Source of the DNA: Gandjariella thermophila
GTDB lineage: Bacteria > Actinomycetota > Actinomycetes > Mycobacteriales > Pseudonocardiaceae
Length of the DNA: 64,000 bases
Direction of reading: 5' to 3'
Assembly (NCBI RefSeq): GCF_005405885.1
Contig: NZ_BJFL01000012.1
Location: 1-64,000 of the forward strand
The notes beneath the pieces are model-generated. The model saw only the letters and a program-made list of their open reading frames with translations, searched no databases and was not told the DNA's origin. This document shows, piece after piece, positions 34,351 to 45,000 of the stretch. Numbering within the stretch: the first letter of the stretch is position 1; each line of letters starts with the position of its first letter. The position numbers were made by a program, and so were the translations under genes.

Positions 34351-35535
34351 GTGCTGCGCCAGAGGATCGGACGGCCGCCGCCGGTGGACGTGCTGCTGGC
34401 GCTCGCCCTCATGGTCTTCGTGGTCGGCGTGACGGTCGGGGTGGCCCGGTGGCACCAGCCGGCGGCCCGGCCGGTGGACCCGCTCGGCGTGGCCTGGCTG
34501 GCGGCCGGTGGCCTGCCGCTGCCGTGGCGGCGCCGGTACCCGGTGGCCGTGTTCGTGCTGTCCGCCGCACTGACGTTCTCCTACTACGTGTCCGGCTACC
34601 CGGGCGGGCCGGACGTGGTGTTCCCGGTGCTCGCGCTGTTCACCGTGGCGCTGGTGCGCGGGCCGGTCCGGGGCGCGGCCGCGGGGGTGGCGCTGTGGGG
34701 TGCCGCCCTGGTGCTCGCCCTGCTGCGCGACGCGTCGGTGCTCGCGCCATGGCTCGGCGGCCTGCTGCTCGGCATCCTGGCCGTGGTCGCGGCCGGGTCG
34801 GCGGTCCGCAACCGGTACTCCGCGCTGCGCGCCACGCGGGAGCGGTTCGAGGCGGAGGCGCGGCGCCGTGCCGAGGAGGAGCGGCTGCGCGTGGCCCGCG
34901 AGGTGCACGACGTGGTGGCGCACAGCCTCGCCATGATCAACGTCCAGGCGGGTGTCGCCGCGCACGTCGCCGACCGGCGCCCGGAGCAGGCCAGGCAGGC
35001 CCTGCTGGCGATCAAGGAGGCGAGCCGGACCGCGCTGGCGGACCTGCGTGCCACGCTCGGTGTGCTGCGCTCCGGCGAGGACCGGGCGCCCGCGCCGAGC
35101 CTGAACCGGATGGCCGAACTGCTGGACCAGGTGCGCGCGGCCGGGTTGCGCGTCGAGGTCGCCGGCGAGCCGGGGGACCTGCCCGCCCCGGTGGACGTGG
35201 CCGGGTACCGCATCCTGCAGGAGTCGCTGACCAACGCGGTGCGCCATGCCCGTGGCGCGACCACGGTGACGGTGCGGTGGTCCCGCGCCGGCGACGACCT
35301 GGAACTCGCGGTCCGGGACGACGGCCAGGCGGCCGCCGTGGCTCCCGGTGGCACCGGCAGTGGGCTGCGCGGCATGCGGGAACGTGCTGAGGCGCTGGGC
35401 GGGCGGCTCTCCGCCGGGCCGGCGCCCGGTGGCGGGTTCGAGGTGCGGGCGGTGCTCCCGCTGGGCGCGGACACCGGCCCGCGCGACGCCGCCGAGATCA
35501 CCGGGGACGCCGACGTGAGCGGGGGTAACGCGTGA
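34351..35535 (+). CDS. sensor histidine kinase (NarL/DesK type)
   Basis: 394 residues. Four to five transmembrane helices fill the first 150 residues with little extracellular loop, then the HisKA_3 dimerisation helix with the phospho-acceptor in VAREVHDVVAHSLAMINVQAG (H at about 187), and an HATPase domain with ESLTNAVRHARGATTVTV and GTGSGLRGMRERAEALGG. Such kinases sense the membrane state or a lipophilic signal. The gene overlaps its response regulator by GTGA (35532-35535), so both are made together. It lies just upstream of the multicopper oxidase gene, which may be a target. Confidence 0.93.
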   Translation: MLRQRIGRPPPVDVLLALALMVFVVGVTVGVARWHQPAARPVDPLGVAWLAAGGLPLPWRRRYPVAVFVLSAALTFSYYVSGYPGGPDVVFPVLALFTVALVRGPVRGAAAGVALWGAALVLALLRDASVLAPWLGGLLLGILAVVAAGSAVRNRYSALRATRERFEAEARRRAEEERLRVAREVHDVVAHSLAMINVQAGVAAHVADRRPEQARQALLAIKEASRTALADLRATLGVLRSGEDRAPAPSLNRMAELLDQVRAAGLRVEVAGEPGDLPAPVDVAGYRILQESLTNAVRHARGATTVTVRWSRAGDDLELAVRDDGQAAAVAPGGTGSGLRGMRERAEALGGRLSAGPAPGGGFEVRAVLPLGADTGPRDAAEITGDADVSGGNA

Positions 35536-36200
35536 TCAGGGTGGTGCTGGCCGACGACCAGGCGCTGGTGCGCGCCGGGTTCCGGGTGCTGCTGGAGACC
35601 GAGGACGGCTTCGAGGTGTGCGGGGAGGTGGCGGACGGCGAGGCGGCCGTGGCGCTCGCCCGGCGGCACCGGCCGGACGTGGTGGTGATGGACGTGCGCA
35701 TGCCAGGCACCGACGGGCTGGAGGCGACCCGGAGAATCACCGCCGACCCGGACCTTTCCGGGGTGAAGGTGCTGGTGCTCACCACCTTCGACGTGGACGA
35801 GTACGTCTACGAGGCGCTGCGCGGCGGCGCCAGCGGGTTCCTACTCAAGGACACCGAACCGGTGGAACTGCTGCACGCGCTGCGCGTGGTGGCCGCGGGG
35901 GAGGCGCTCCTCGCGCCCACCGTCACCCGCCGGCTGATCGCCGAGTTCGTCGCCCGCCCCGAGCACCGCCGGCCGGACCCGGCCGCGTTGCGGGAACTGA
36001 CCGACCGGGAGCGGGAGGTGCTCGCCCTGGTCGCCGGCGGGCTGTCCAACGACGAGATCGCCGAGCATCTGGTGATCAGCCCGGCCACCGCGCGCACCCA
36101 CGTCAGCCGGATCATGACCAAGCTCGGTGCCAGGGACCGCGCCCAGCTCGTCGTGCTCGCCTACGAGTCCCGCATGGTCACCCCGGGTTCCGCCGGCTGA
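35532..36200 (+). CDS. NarL/LuxR-type response regulator
   Basis: 222 residues. The receiver domain has IRVVLADDQALVRAGF, the phosphorylated aspartate in VVVMDVRMPGTDGLEA (D54-type) and the switch lysine in FLLKDTEPVELL. The C-terminal GerE/LuxR HTH is LTDREREVLALVAGGLSNDE, then IAEHLVISPATARTHVSRIM. It is translationally coupled to the upstream kinase. The targets are unknown; the multicopper oxidase gene begins 96 bases further on. Confidence 0.95.
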   Translation: MIRVVLADDQALVRAGFRVLLETEDGFEVCGEVADGEAAVALARRHRPDVVVMDVRMPGTDGLEATRRITADPDLSGVKVLVLTTFDVDEYVYEALRGGASGFLLKDTEPVELLHALRVVAAGEALLAPTVTRRLIAEFVARPEHRRPDPAALRELTDREREVLALVAGGLSNDEIAEHLVISPATARTHVSRIMTKLGARDRAQLVVLAYESRMVTPGSAG

Positions 36201-36295
36201 ACCGGCACGTGCCTGCGCCGCTGTGACGGCTCGATGACAGTGCTCTCCGCACGGTGGTCTGTCGACGGTCGCGCCAGGACGCGGGGAGGTGAACG

Positions 36296-38320
36296 GTGCT
36301 GCTACGCGTGCTGTTCCCGCTCGCCTGCGTCGCGGAGATCGCCACCTCCGTCGCGCTGTTCGTCCCGCTGCTCGGCCTGGGGAGCGCGGTGCGGCGGCTC
36401 CCGGCGCGGCCCGACCACCCGGCCGTGCGGCGCACCGCCCGGGCTGGGGTGCGCTTCGCCTGGGCGGCGGCCACGCTGCTGGCGGTCAAGCTGCTCGCCG
36501 CGGGCGGCATGCTCCTCGCCGGCCCCTCGTTCGCCCAGCGTCCGCTGGTCGACCTGCTGGTCCTTGCCGTGCCGGTGACGCTCACCGCGCTGCGCACGCT
36601 GCCCACGCTGCGCCGGCTGGCCGGGCGGAACGAGCCCGTGCCGGCGTGGAGCGCGCTCGCGAGGACCCGGTTCGCGCTGCCCGCCCGGCTGCTCGCGGTG
36701 GCCGGCGGCGCGACCGCCGTGCTGGGCCTCGCGGTGCCGAACCGTGGGGTGTTTGCCGGCACGTTGACGGTGTTCGCGGCGGTGGCCGCCATCGTGGCGA
36801 TCGACACGGAGCAGCGTGACCGGCGGATGAGCGGTCGGCCCGCGGGAATGCGCTGGCCGAGGGCGGCGGGCCGGCTCGCCGCGCCGGTGCTGCTGCTGGT
36901 CACCGCGGCCGGCTGCGGAGTGACCGGCGTGATCGGCTCGCGCATCCCGGTGGCGATGAACATGGGGATGCACGAGCCGCACGGCCATGCCGCGACCGCG
37001 AGCGCCGCGCCGCCACGCAGCGTGACCACGCTCACTGGCGGGCCGCTCGACGGACCCGTGCACCACGTCGACCTCACCGCCGAGGAGCACCCGGCTCGGC
37101 TCACCGGCGGGGCCACGGTGGACGCGTGGACCTTCGGCGGCGGGCTGCCCGGTGACCCGATCCGGGTGCGGCAGGGCGACGTGGTCGAGGTGACCATGGC
37201 CAACCACCTTCCCGCCACCTCGACCACCATCCACTGGCACGGGATCGATGTGCCCAACGCCGAGGACGGCGTGGCCGGGGTGACCCAGGACGCGGTCCGG
37301 CCGGGCGGGAGCTTCACCTACCGGTTCCGGGCGCACCAGGCCGGCACGTTCTGGTACCACTCCCACGAGATCAGCCACGAGCAGGTGAGTCGGGGACTGT
37401 TCGGCCTGCTTGTGGTGGACCCCGCCGGCGGAGCCACCGCGGACATGGACGACGCGGTGCTGGTGCACCGGTGGCACACCGACCGGGGCGAGAAACTCGC
37501 CTTCGGCGCGGACGACGGCGTGCGGCTGCGTCAGGTGCGGCCGGGGAACCGGGTGCGGCTGCGGGTGGTCAACGCCGACAACGACACCCACCAGGTCGAG
37601 GTCACCGGCGCGACGTGGCGGCTGGCCGCGCTGGACGGCCAGGACCTCAACGCCCCCGGCCCGCTCGGCGACGAGGTGGTGCCGCTGGGCGGCGGCGGCC
37701 GCGCGGACGTCGAGTTGACCATGCCGGACCGCCCGGTCCGGCTGTCGCTGGCCGGCGAGTCCGGGCCGGCCTACGTGCTCAGCCCCGACGGCCGGTCCAC
37801 CGTGGATGCCGCGGCACCGGGGCCGGAGCTGGACCTGATGACCTACGGGCGGCCGGCGCCGACCCCGTTCGGTCTGGGCGGCCGCTTCGACCGGGACGAG
37901 ACCGTGGACCTGGACCAGGGGTGGTGGTTCCACGGTGGCTCGTTCGGTTTCGTGTGGACGATGAACGGGCAGGTTTTCCCGGACGTGCCGATGCTCACCG
38001 CGCGCGAGGGCGATCTGGTGCGGGTCACCTTCCGGCACCACGGCCGGTTCGACCACCCGATGCACCTCCACGGCCATCGGGTGCTGCTGCTGGCCAGGGA
38101 CGGGGAGCCGGCCCGGGGCAGTCCGTTGTGGCTGGACACGGTGCTGGTTCGGTCGGGTGAGACGGTCACCGTGGGCTTCCGCGCGGACAATCCGGGCATC
38201 TGGATGGATCACTGCCACGACCTGACCCACAGCGCGGCCGGGATGACCATGCACCTGGCCTACGAGGGGGTCAGCACGCCGTTCTCGGTGGGCACCGCGA
38301 GCGGCAACCTTCCGGAGTGA
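36296..38320 (+). CDS. multicopper oxidase fused to an N-terminal membrane domain
   Basis: 674 residues from a GTG with GGGAGG 6 bases upstream. The first ~215 residues hold several transmembrane helices, the last ending at VTAAGCGVTGVIG. The exported part has three cupredoxin-like segments with all copper motifs: TTIHWHGI (about 311-315), FWYHSHEISHE (about 350-356), HPMHLHGH (about 587) and DHCHDLTHSAAGM (about 639-650, with the type 1 Cys-His and a methionine axial ligand). A MNMGMHEPHGHA stretch links the two parts. It should be a membrane-bound laccase-like oxidase facing outward, possibly detoxifying Cu(I). The fusion is unusual. Confidence 0.92.
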   Translation: MLLRVLFPLACVAEIATSVALFVPLLGLGSAVRRLPARPDHPAVRRTARAGVRFAWAAATLLAVKLLAAGGMLLAGPSFAQRPLVDLLVLAVPVTLTALRTLPTLRRLAGRNEPVPAWSALARTRFALPARLLAVAGGATAVLGLAVPNRGVFAGTLTVFAAVAAIVAIDTEQRDRRMSGRPAGMRWPRAAGRLAAPVLLLVTAAGCGVTGVIGSRIPVAMNMGMHEPHGHAATASAAPPRSVTTLTGGPLDGPVHHVDLTAEEHPARLTGGATVDAWTFGGGLPGDPIRVRQGDVVEVTMANHLPATSTTIHWHGIDVPNAEDGVAGVTQDAVRPGGSFTYRFRAHQAGTFWYHSHEISHEQVSRGLFGLLVVDPAGGATADMDDAVLVHRWHTDRGEKLAFGADDGVRLRQVRPGNRVRLRVVNADNDTHQVEVTGATWRLAALDGQDLNAPGPLGDEVVPLGGGGRADVELTMPDRPVRLSLAGESGPAYVLSPDGRSTVDAAAPGPELDLMTYGRPAPTPFGLGGRFDRDETVDLDQGWWFHGGSFGFVWTMNGQVFPDVPMLTAREGDLVRVTFRHHGRFDHPMHLHGHRVLLLARDGEPARGSPLWLDTVLVRSGETVTVGFRADNPGIWMDHCHDLTHSAAGMTMHLAYEGVSTPFSVGTASGNLPE

Positions 38321-38695
38321 TCAGGCGATCGCGCCGGGCGGCAGCTTGAGCCGGAACGGCAGCGTGTTCACCAGGGCAAGGTCGGACGCCGTGCGGCGGA
38401 GCAGGGTGGGCGCGTGCCGGGCGCCGGGCTCGGGCAGTTCGAGTAGCCGGTCCACCGCCTCGACCAGGGGACCCTCGTAGATCCACACCGCCTGCACCGG
38501 CCGGTTGGTGTCCCGGGTGATCGGGACCCGGCCGGCCCGTGCCTCCGTCTCCGACCAGAACAGGATGGAGTCGATGAAACCTCGCACCTGCTTGAAGCCC
38601 ATAATGCGGTCGAGTTGGCCCGCCTCGTCCCGAAGGTGCATGAAGCGAAAGCCCTTGTCACGTAGCTCGGCGAGCTTGGCCAGAGCGAGCTCCAC
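38321..38695 (-). CDS. conserved hypothetical actinobacterial protein
   Basis: 124 residues from a GTG at 38695 (GTGGAGCTC), with AGGTAGG 7-8 bases upstream. It reads ELALAKLAELRDKGFRFMHL, RDEAGQLDRIMGFKQVRGFID, ILFWSETEARAGRVP, and ends PFRLKLPPGAIA. This compact alpha/beta sequence recurs in actinomycetes without a function. No membrane helix. It converges with the multicopper oxidase gene and has 376 bases of non-coding DNA upstream. Confidence 0.7.
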   Translation of the reverse strand: MELALAKLAELRDKGFRFMHLRDEAGQLDRIMGFKQVRGFIDSILFWSETEARAGRVPITRDTNRPVQAVWIYEGPLVEAVDRLLELPEPGARHAPTLLRRTASDLALVNTLPFRLKLPPGAIA

Positions 38696-39071
38696 GGCAC
38701 ACCTACCTTTTCGCCGGTCGGTCACCGGAGGCGGCGACGACCGGAATAGCGACCCGTCACGGTGACCCTCCGTGTCCTGGCCGGCGTCCCCATCGTCGCC
38801 TCCACGGGTGAGCGGTCCCAGAGCCTTCGACGGTGAGTGTGTCACTGTGTCCAGCACTGGGCTGTTCGAGCCGGTGTCTACTCCGTCCGTGTGGAAGGAG
38901 CCACCAACCCATATCCCAAGGTGGCACAAACTGGGGCGTTTGGGGAGCCCGACTCGATTAAATTATCCCTAAGGCCCGGTGTGCAATCACGGCGAGTATC
39001 AGACGATCACTGAGCGTCCCGAATTTCTTGCGACCGGCTGACCATCGCGGCGCGAAATGTCACGAAAGGCG
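38696..39071. other. gap without a supported gene
   Basis: Holds the promoter region of the gene at 38695; a local AT-rich stretch (ATTAAATTATCCC, about 38955-38967) stands out in this GC-rich window and may mark a promoter. I find no coding region. Confidence 0.5.
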
Positions 39072-41042
39072 TCAGCCGCGGCGGTTCGGTGGTGTCCAGG
39101 TGGGCGCGGAAACGGCGCCGTCCGGCCGAACCGGCCTGGACCCGTTCGCGCTCGGTTGGCCGGACCCGTTCGCGCCCGGCTGGCCTGGCCGGTCCCGCCC
39201 GGGTGGCGCCGCGGCGGTCGATCCGCCCGCCTGCCTGGCGATCAGTTCGGCGACCGTGGTCGCCGCCTCGTCGGCCACCCCGTGCCGACCCCGCCGGGGC
39301 AGCGCCGGTGGCGGTGCGGCGCCGGCCGGGTCCACCGCTCCCGTGGCCGGGTGGGGCTGCCGGGCCGGCGGTTGCGCGCCGCCGAAACCGGGCGACGACG
39401 CCGGGACACCGGTGGACCTGGGCGGCTGTGCTGGCTCCGGTTCTGCCGGCCGTTCCGGCGGCCACAGCGTTGCCGCCGCGGGCTGCGCCGCCGAGTCCGG
39501 TTCCTCGCGCGGCCAGGTCGGTTCGCTCGGCCAGGCGGGTTCCCGCTCGGCCGGCCAGTTCACGCGGCGCACCCGGCTCGCCGAGGGCTCGGCCGCGAGC
39601 GGCGCGCCGAACCCGGGACCGTCGTCGACCAGCGGGGCGCCGCTCATCGGCCGGAACCCGCCGGCCGCCGGGAACCCGTACGGCGGGGAAGGCGGCGCCT
39701 CCGCCACCCTGGGCAGCGCGGTGGTCGACGAGTCCTCGGCGCCCGGCCAGCCGGCGCCGTCCGGGCGGTCCTCCGCGCCGTTCTCGGCGCGCCACGGGGC
39801 GTCATCGTCGTGCCCGGCCCGCCAGGGCGCGTCACCGGCCGGCGCGTCCACCGCATCGTCCGATATGGACGGTGGCGACGCGGCCCGGCCGCGGGAGAAC
39901 CGCCGGGCCAGCCGGTGGCTGGGTTGCTCGACGAACCGGTAGCTCAGCTCCACCATGCCGAACGTCGCCGCCACCGCGGCGACCAGGGCGACGGCGAACG
40001 GCACGTGCGGCCGCAGCAGGTCCAGCGTGACGAAGGCGATCAGGCCGTGCAACAGGTACAGCGAGTAGCTGCGCTCGGACAGCCCGGTCCAGAACCGCCG
40101 CTGCCGCAACCGCGGCTCGGCGAACAACCCGACCAGGAAGAACAGCACGGCGACGGCCAGCGCCAGGTTGTAGGACGGGTCGATGCGGCCGAGCCCGAGG
40201 ATGTCCGCCAGCACGTACAGCGACCACGCCAGCGCGAGGAACACCCCGGCGAGCCACGGTCGGATCCGGCGGCTGTATCCCGCCCAAATGATCTGCCCCA
40301 TGATCGGGATGGGCAGGTAGGACACGTTCACCGCGAACAGCGCCCAGGACGGCCCGGCCACGCCGCGGGTCATCAGCATGACGAAGACGAAGGTGAGCTG
40401 GATGGCCAGCGCCAGCCACACCCAGCGCCGCAGCACCGGCAGCATCAGCACGAGGACCACGTAGAAGGTGACCTCGATGATCATCGTCCAGGCCACGCCG
40501 ACCAGCACGACCTGCGGGTAGATCAGGTAGTTGATCAGCAGCGAGTTGGTCAGCAGGGTGAGCGGGCTGACCGTCTGAAGCTGCCCGGTGGCGAGCGGGT
40601 TCTCACCGAGGGAGAGCACCGCCGCGGTGAGCAGCACGACGAAGATCAGCGGCGGGTAGACCCGGAACAGCCGGTTCACCGCGAATCGTCGCTGCCCCTG
40701 GCGCAGCGCGATCGGCGTCACCACGTACCCGCTGATCAGGAAGAACACCGGTACCGCGATCTGCCCGATGCCCTGCTTGGCCATGTGCATCGGCACACTG
40801 GTGAGCGCGTCGATCCAGTCGATCGGCGCGAACCGGTCGTTGCGCTTGTGCACCCACTGCTCGGCGATGTGGCTGTAGAAGACGAGCAACGCACCGATCG
40901 CGCGGCCGATGTCGATGAACGCGATGCGGGTCTTGTCCGCCTGCGCCGGCCGGTCGTCGTCGGCGCCTCGCGGCGGATCGGCGTCCCGGGGCGGCGGCGC
41001 GCCGGCCGCCGAGACGCGGATCGGCTGGGTGTAGTCGTCCAG
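39072..41042 (-). CDS. OafA-type membrane acyltransferase with long disordered tail
   Basis: About 656 residues if read from a CTG at 41042, which has AAGGGGGG about 9 bases upstream. A TTG at 40889 would give 605 residues but would cut into the first helix (RIAFIDIGRAIGALLVFYSHIAEQ), so the longer form is preferred; no ATG or GTG serves. The acyltransferase_3 domain has about ten helices, with the FFLISGYVV motif and a RLFRVYPPL basic motif. The last ~280 residues are proline-, alanine- and acidic-rich with DAPWRA repeats, likely cytoplasmic and disordered. It would O-acetylate or otherwise acylate surface glycans. Confidence 0.88.
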   Translation of the reverse strand: MDDYTQPIRVSAAGAPPPRDADPPRGADDDRPAQADKTRIAFIDIGRAIGALLVFYSHIAEQWVHKRNDRFAPIDWIDALTSVPMHMAKQGIGQIAVPVFFLISGYVVTPIALRQGQRRFAVNRLFRVYPPLIFVVLLTAAVLSLGENPLATGQLQTVSPLTLLTNSLLINYLIYPQVVLVGVAWTMIIEVTFYVVLVLMLPVLRRWVWLALAIQLTFVFVMLMTRGVAGPSWALFAVNVSYLPIPIMGQIIWAGYSRRIRPWLAGVFLALAWSLYVLADILGLGRIDPSYNLALAVAVLFFLVGLFAEPRLRQRRFWTGLSERSYSLYLLHGLIAFVTLDLLRPHVPFAVALVAAVAATFGMVELSYRFVEQPSHRLARRFSRGRAASPPSISDDAVDAPAGDAPWRAGHDDDAPWRAENGAEDRPDGAGWPGAEDSSTTALPRVAEAPPSPPYGFPAAGGFRPMSGAPLVDDGPGFGAPLAAEPSASRVRRVNWPAEREPAWPSEPTWPREEPDSAAQPAAATLWPPERPAEPEPAQPPRSTGVPASSPGFGGAQPPARQPHPATGAVDPAGAAPPPALPRRGRHGVADEAATTVAELIARQAGGSTAAAPPGRDRPGQPGANGSGQPSANGSRPVRPDGAVSAPTWTPPNRRG

Positions 41043-41134
41043 CGCGACCTACCCCCCTTCACGGTTCGACCAGCCGCGAGTCGATCGAGCGCGCTCAGGG
41101 TAACGGATTGATCTAGTGCTGTTGGCGGATTGTC

Positions 41135-41797
41135 TCAGGCCGCACCCGGTCGGCCGCGGACTCCGGGTTCCGGCGCGACCCAGGCGTCGGCGGGCAGCGC
41201 GCGCAGTTCGGCGTCCAGCACGCCGGCCATCCGGGTGTAGACCGCCGCCGGGTCCGAGCCGCGGAACTCGATCCTGGCCACCACGTCGCCGTGCCGGTAG
41301 ACGGCGCGTTCCAGCGGCGCACCGTCCCGGCCAGGGCCGAGCACGGCCACTCCGGGCCGGGACGCGGACAGATCGGTCAGCCCGTACCCGTGCTGCAGCG
41401 CGACGAGTTCCTGCTCGGTGCGCCGGGCATGCTGGGCGTCGGCCAACCGGACGAGCACGACCACGGCCTTGCCTTCGGGGTAGTCGGAGACGGCGATCCG
41501 CACGTCCGAGCCCTCGCCGTCCTGGTAGGCGCCGAGTTCGGCGGAGGTGAGATCGTCCCGGTCGGCGAGCGCCGAAAGGCTGCGCACCCGATCGACGTTC
41601 TCCGGCGCGCCGCCGATGTCGCCGATCTCCAGCGGCTCGGCGGCCTTGCCGATCCGGTACGCCGGCTGGATGTCGCTGGCCGTGGCGCTGTTCCGGCCCC
41701 ACAGCCACCACGCCAGCGTGGACGCGGCGTAGAGCAGCGTGACCAACGCCACCGCGCCGAACACCCGGAGCGGGCTTCGGGATGCATCGTCGGACAC
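41135..41797 (-). CDS. membrane-anchored protein related to the one at 45806-47128
   Basis: 220 residues from the GTG at 41797, with GGGGGAG 8 bases upstream. One helix (VFGAVALVTLLYAASTLAWWLWGR) is followed by an extracellular domain that resembles the end of the protein at 45806-47128: both have IxDIGG/IADLGG, a DYPEGKAVVVLVRLADAQHARR versus LKDGATVIVLTVQAGDKQSAQ strand-helix, an xYGL/xYGM turn and a REFR/RVEVAG strand. So the two flank the giant transferase gene and share a domain. Function unknown; probably outer-face binding or scaffold. Confidence 0.7.
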   Translation of the reverse strand: MSDDASRSPLRVFGAVALVTLLYAASTLAWWLWGRNSATASDIQPAYRIGKAAEPLEIGDIGGAPENVDRVRSLSALADRDDLTSAELGAYQDGEGSDVRIAVSDYPEGKAVVVLVRLADAQHARRTEQELVALQHGYGLTDLSASRPGVAVLGPGRDGAPLERAVYRHGDVVARIEFRGSDPAAVYTRMAGVLDAELRALPADAWVAPEPGVRGRPGAA

Positions 41798-42001
41798 GAG
41801 TGGAACTCCCCCGATGGACGAGCCGGCCGGCGCGATCACCACACGGGGACGTGGCGTGGGCTTCGCGTCACGGGCCGGCGATCAAACGATTCCACCGGGA
41901 CCGTCGTGCGGTCACGGTCCGGTGTTACCGGCATCGATGACCACCGCGAGGATTTCATCCGGGGGAGTGATCGACGTGTCCAGGACCACCCCGCCGCGCG
42001 G

Positions 42002-45000
42002 TCAGTCGGGGCGCAGCCAGAGGGTGAGGAATCCGGTGGTGGACTCCCGGGCGCCGGTGATCAACGCGTCGTCGGTGTGGTCGCCGCGCACCGGACCGTC
42101 GTCGCTGACCGGCACCGGGTGGTAGCCCAGCTTCCGGTAGGCGGCGAGGACGTCCGCGGGATCGTCCCCCAGCTCGTCGATCGCGCTCGGGCAGAACTCG
42201 CACACCACGTGCGGCCGGTCCCGGCGCAGCACGTCGACCAGTCCGGCCAGCGCCCGGTGGTCGCGGCCCTGCAGGTCCACCTTGACCAGTCCGACCGGGT
42301 CGCCGGCGACCTCGGGCCGGCTGCCCAGCCGCACCGCGGGAACCTCGACCCCGGCGTCGCCACTCGGCAGTACCCGGTGGTCGCCGCTGTTGTCCGCTTC
42401 GACCTGGACCAGCCGCACGGTGCCCTCGGCGTCCCACGCCGCCACCGGCAGCACGGCCACCCGCTCGGCGATCTCCGCCGGCAGGTTCACCGCGACGTTG
42501 CGCCGCAGCAGCTCCGCGTTGGCCGGGTTCGCCTCGACCGCGACCACGCGGGGCAACTCCGGGCAGCGCCGCAGCAGGCGCAGCGTGTGGTAGCCGATGT
42601 GCGCACCGATGTCCAGGAAGGTGCGGCCGCCGGCCAGCTCGGCCATCAGATCGGCCTCGCCGGTCTCCCAGGAGCGGTGGTAGGCAAGCCACGGCAGGAA
42701 CACGTCGTCCCGCGGCACCAGCAGCACGCCCGCGTCGCAGACCACCGCCTCGGCGCCGGGCGGCAGCGGGGCATGCACCTGCGCGGCGGCCTGGTGCACC
42801 GCGGCCAGGTCGCGGCGCAGCTGCCGCAGCGCCTGCTCGTCGGTGTCGATGCGGCGGTCCCGGTCGACGAACATCTCGAAGGTCTTCTTGTCCGTCTCCT
42901 CCACCCGCATGCGTAGCGCGTCCACGTGGTCGGCCAGCTGCTGGGCGTTGACCAGGCCGGCTTCCCGGGCGGCACTCTCGACGGTGAGCGCCTCCCGGAC
43001 GGCGGCGACGTCCGCCTCCAGGTTGTGCAGCGCCAGCGCGGTGCCCGGTGCCCCCATCCGCAGCTCGTCCACGGTGCGCTGCAGGGCGGAGACCGCGTCG
43101 GCGGCCCGCTCCGCGCGAGCCGCGGCCTGCTGGGTGGCGCGAAGCTGCGCCTCTACCGACGTCAACCGGTCCAGCAGGTTCCCGACGGTCCGCTCCACGC
43201 CGTCGACCAGCGCGCCCATCACGCGCCGCTGGTGCACGTCGTAGTGGTCGATCGCGCGTAGCACGGCGCGGCGCAGCGCCGGGGCCAGCGGAGTACGGGA
43301 CGGCGCCGACGGCTCGGCCCGCCAGTGCAGGGCCTGCCGCGCGTCGTGCAGCGGGCGCAGCGGGCTGCCCGGGGTGGGCGCCGGTGTCTCCGTGCGGCCA
43401 CGCCAGTTCTGGTAGGCCGCTTCGAGCCGCTCGCGCAGCCACCGGGCCGCGGCGTCCAGCGAGCGGGTGCGCAGCAGGTGCTCGCGCGCCGCCCGGCCGC
43501 GGCGGGCCGCCTCCTCCGGATCGTCGGCGACGGCGCGCATCGCGGCCGCGGCGGCGCGCAGGTCCGGTTCCGCCCACATCGCCTTCGGGTCGTACGGCGC
43601 GCAGCCCGGACCGACCTCGACCATCCGGTACGGGACCGGCCAGCCCGTGGTGTGGTCCAGGAACTCCGCGGTGCCGGCGTAGTCGGTGGCGATCACCGGC
43701 ATGCCCCTGGCCATCGCCTCGGCCACCGTCAGCCCGAACCCCTCACTGCGGTGCAGCGAGACGTAGCAGGTGCTGCTCGCGTACAACTGGTCCAGCTCGG
43801 CGACGCTCAGGTACCGCTCGACCAGCTCGATCCTCCGGTCGCCGGCGACCTTGACGCGCAGCCGCTCGGCCGCGCGCGGGTTGCGGTTGCCGTTGATCGC
43901 CTTGAGCACCAGGCGCACGTCGTCGCGGTCCGGGAAGGCCTGGCGGAACGCGTCCACCAGGCCCCACGGGTTCTTGCGCTCGCCGACGCTGTTGAAGTCG
44001 AAGGCGAACAGGAACCGTACCGGGTCGCCGGGCCGGCGCCCGGTCCTCGGCACCTCGTCCGGCACGCGTACCGGCACCGGGACCGCCCTGACCGGCACCG
44101 GGGAGTGCCGCGCGATCGCCTCCCGGCAGAACTCGCTGACCGTCCACACCTCGTCGACCAGCCGGAACGCCTCGTGCAGCGACGCGGGGAACTCCTCCAG
44201 CTCCCAGGCCCACAGCCCGATCCGGTAGCGCCGGTGCGCCACCTCGGGATGGTTGTCCAGCATCACCGCGGTCTGGTCGGCGTTCACGCACAGCAGGCTG
44301 ACCGGGAACCGCGGCTCCCCGAGCGTGTCCGGGGAGTCGAGCGCGGCCCGGTTCGGCAGCAGCCGATCCTCCACAATGGACACCAGGGGTACGCCGGCCC
44401 GCTCGATGGCGTCGTGCACGAGCCGGCCCATCTCGCCGACACCGAGTTCCGCGGTCAGGTAACCGAGCACGTTCACGCCGAACTCGTCGTCCGGCGCCCG
44501 CGGGGTCGGCGGCTCGATGGGCAGCGCCCACTCGGCGATCGCCTCCTCGGCCGCGCCGGACGTGCGGCACCAGCCGCGGAACCGCTCGGCGTCCCGGCCG
44601 CACGGGTGCGGGAATGCGAGCTGCAGGTCGGTGCGGGCCTGCCAGACGGCGTACGCCCAGCGGTTGAGACCGGCGTTGGCCTGCTCCGGGGTGACGGGCG
44701 CGGTCAGCCAGTCGCGGAACGCCGCGCCGCCGTCGGCGCCGAACGGGTGCGGCGGCAGCGGTTTGCCCTTCCGCTCGGCGGACACCCACTCGTCGCGGAA
44801 GAGCCGGCGCATGGACTGGGTGAGCTTCGTGCCGTCCGGCATGGTGGCGAACCCGTACGGCACGGCGTCCAGCGTCTCGGCGTAGCCGGACTCACGGAGC
44901 AGCGCGCCGTAGGCGTCGCAGAGCGCACGCAACTCGGGGTGCGCGGAGAGCAGCGTCCGCGGCCGGTCCACGCAGTACGAGGTGAGGATCCACGGCGTCT

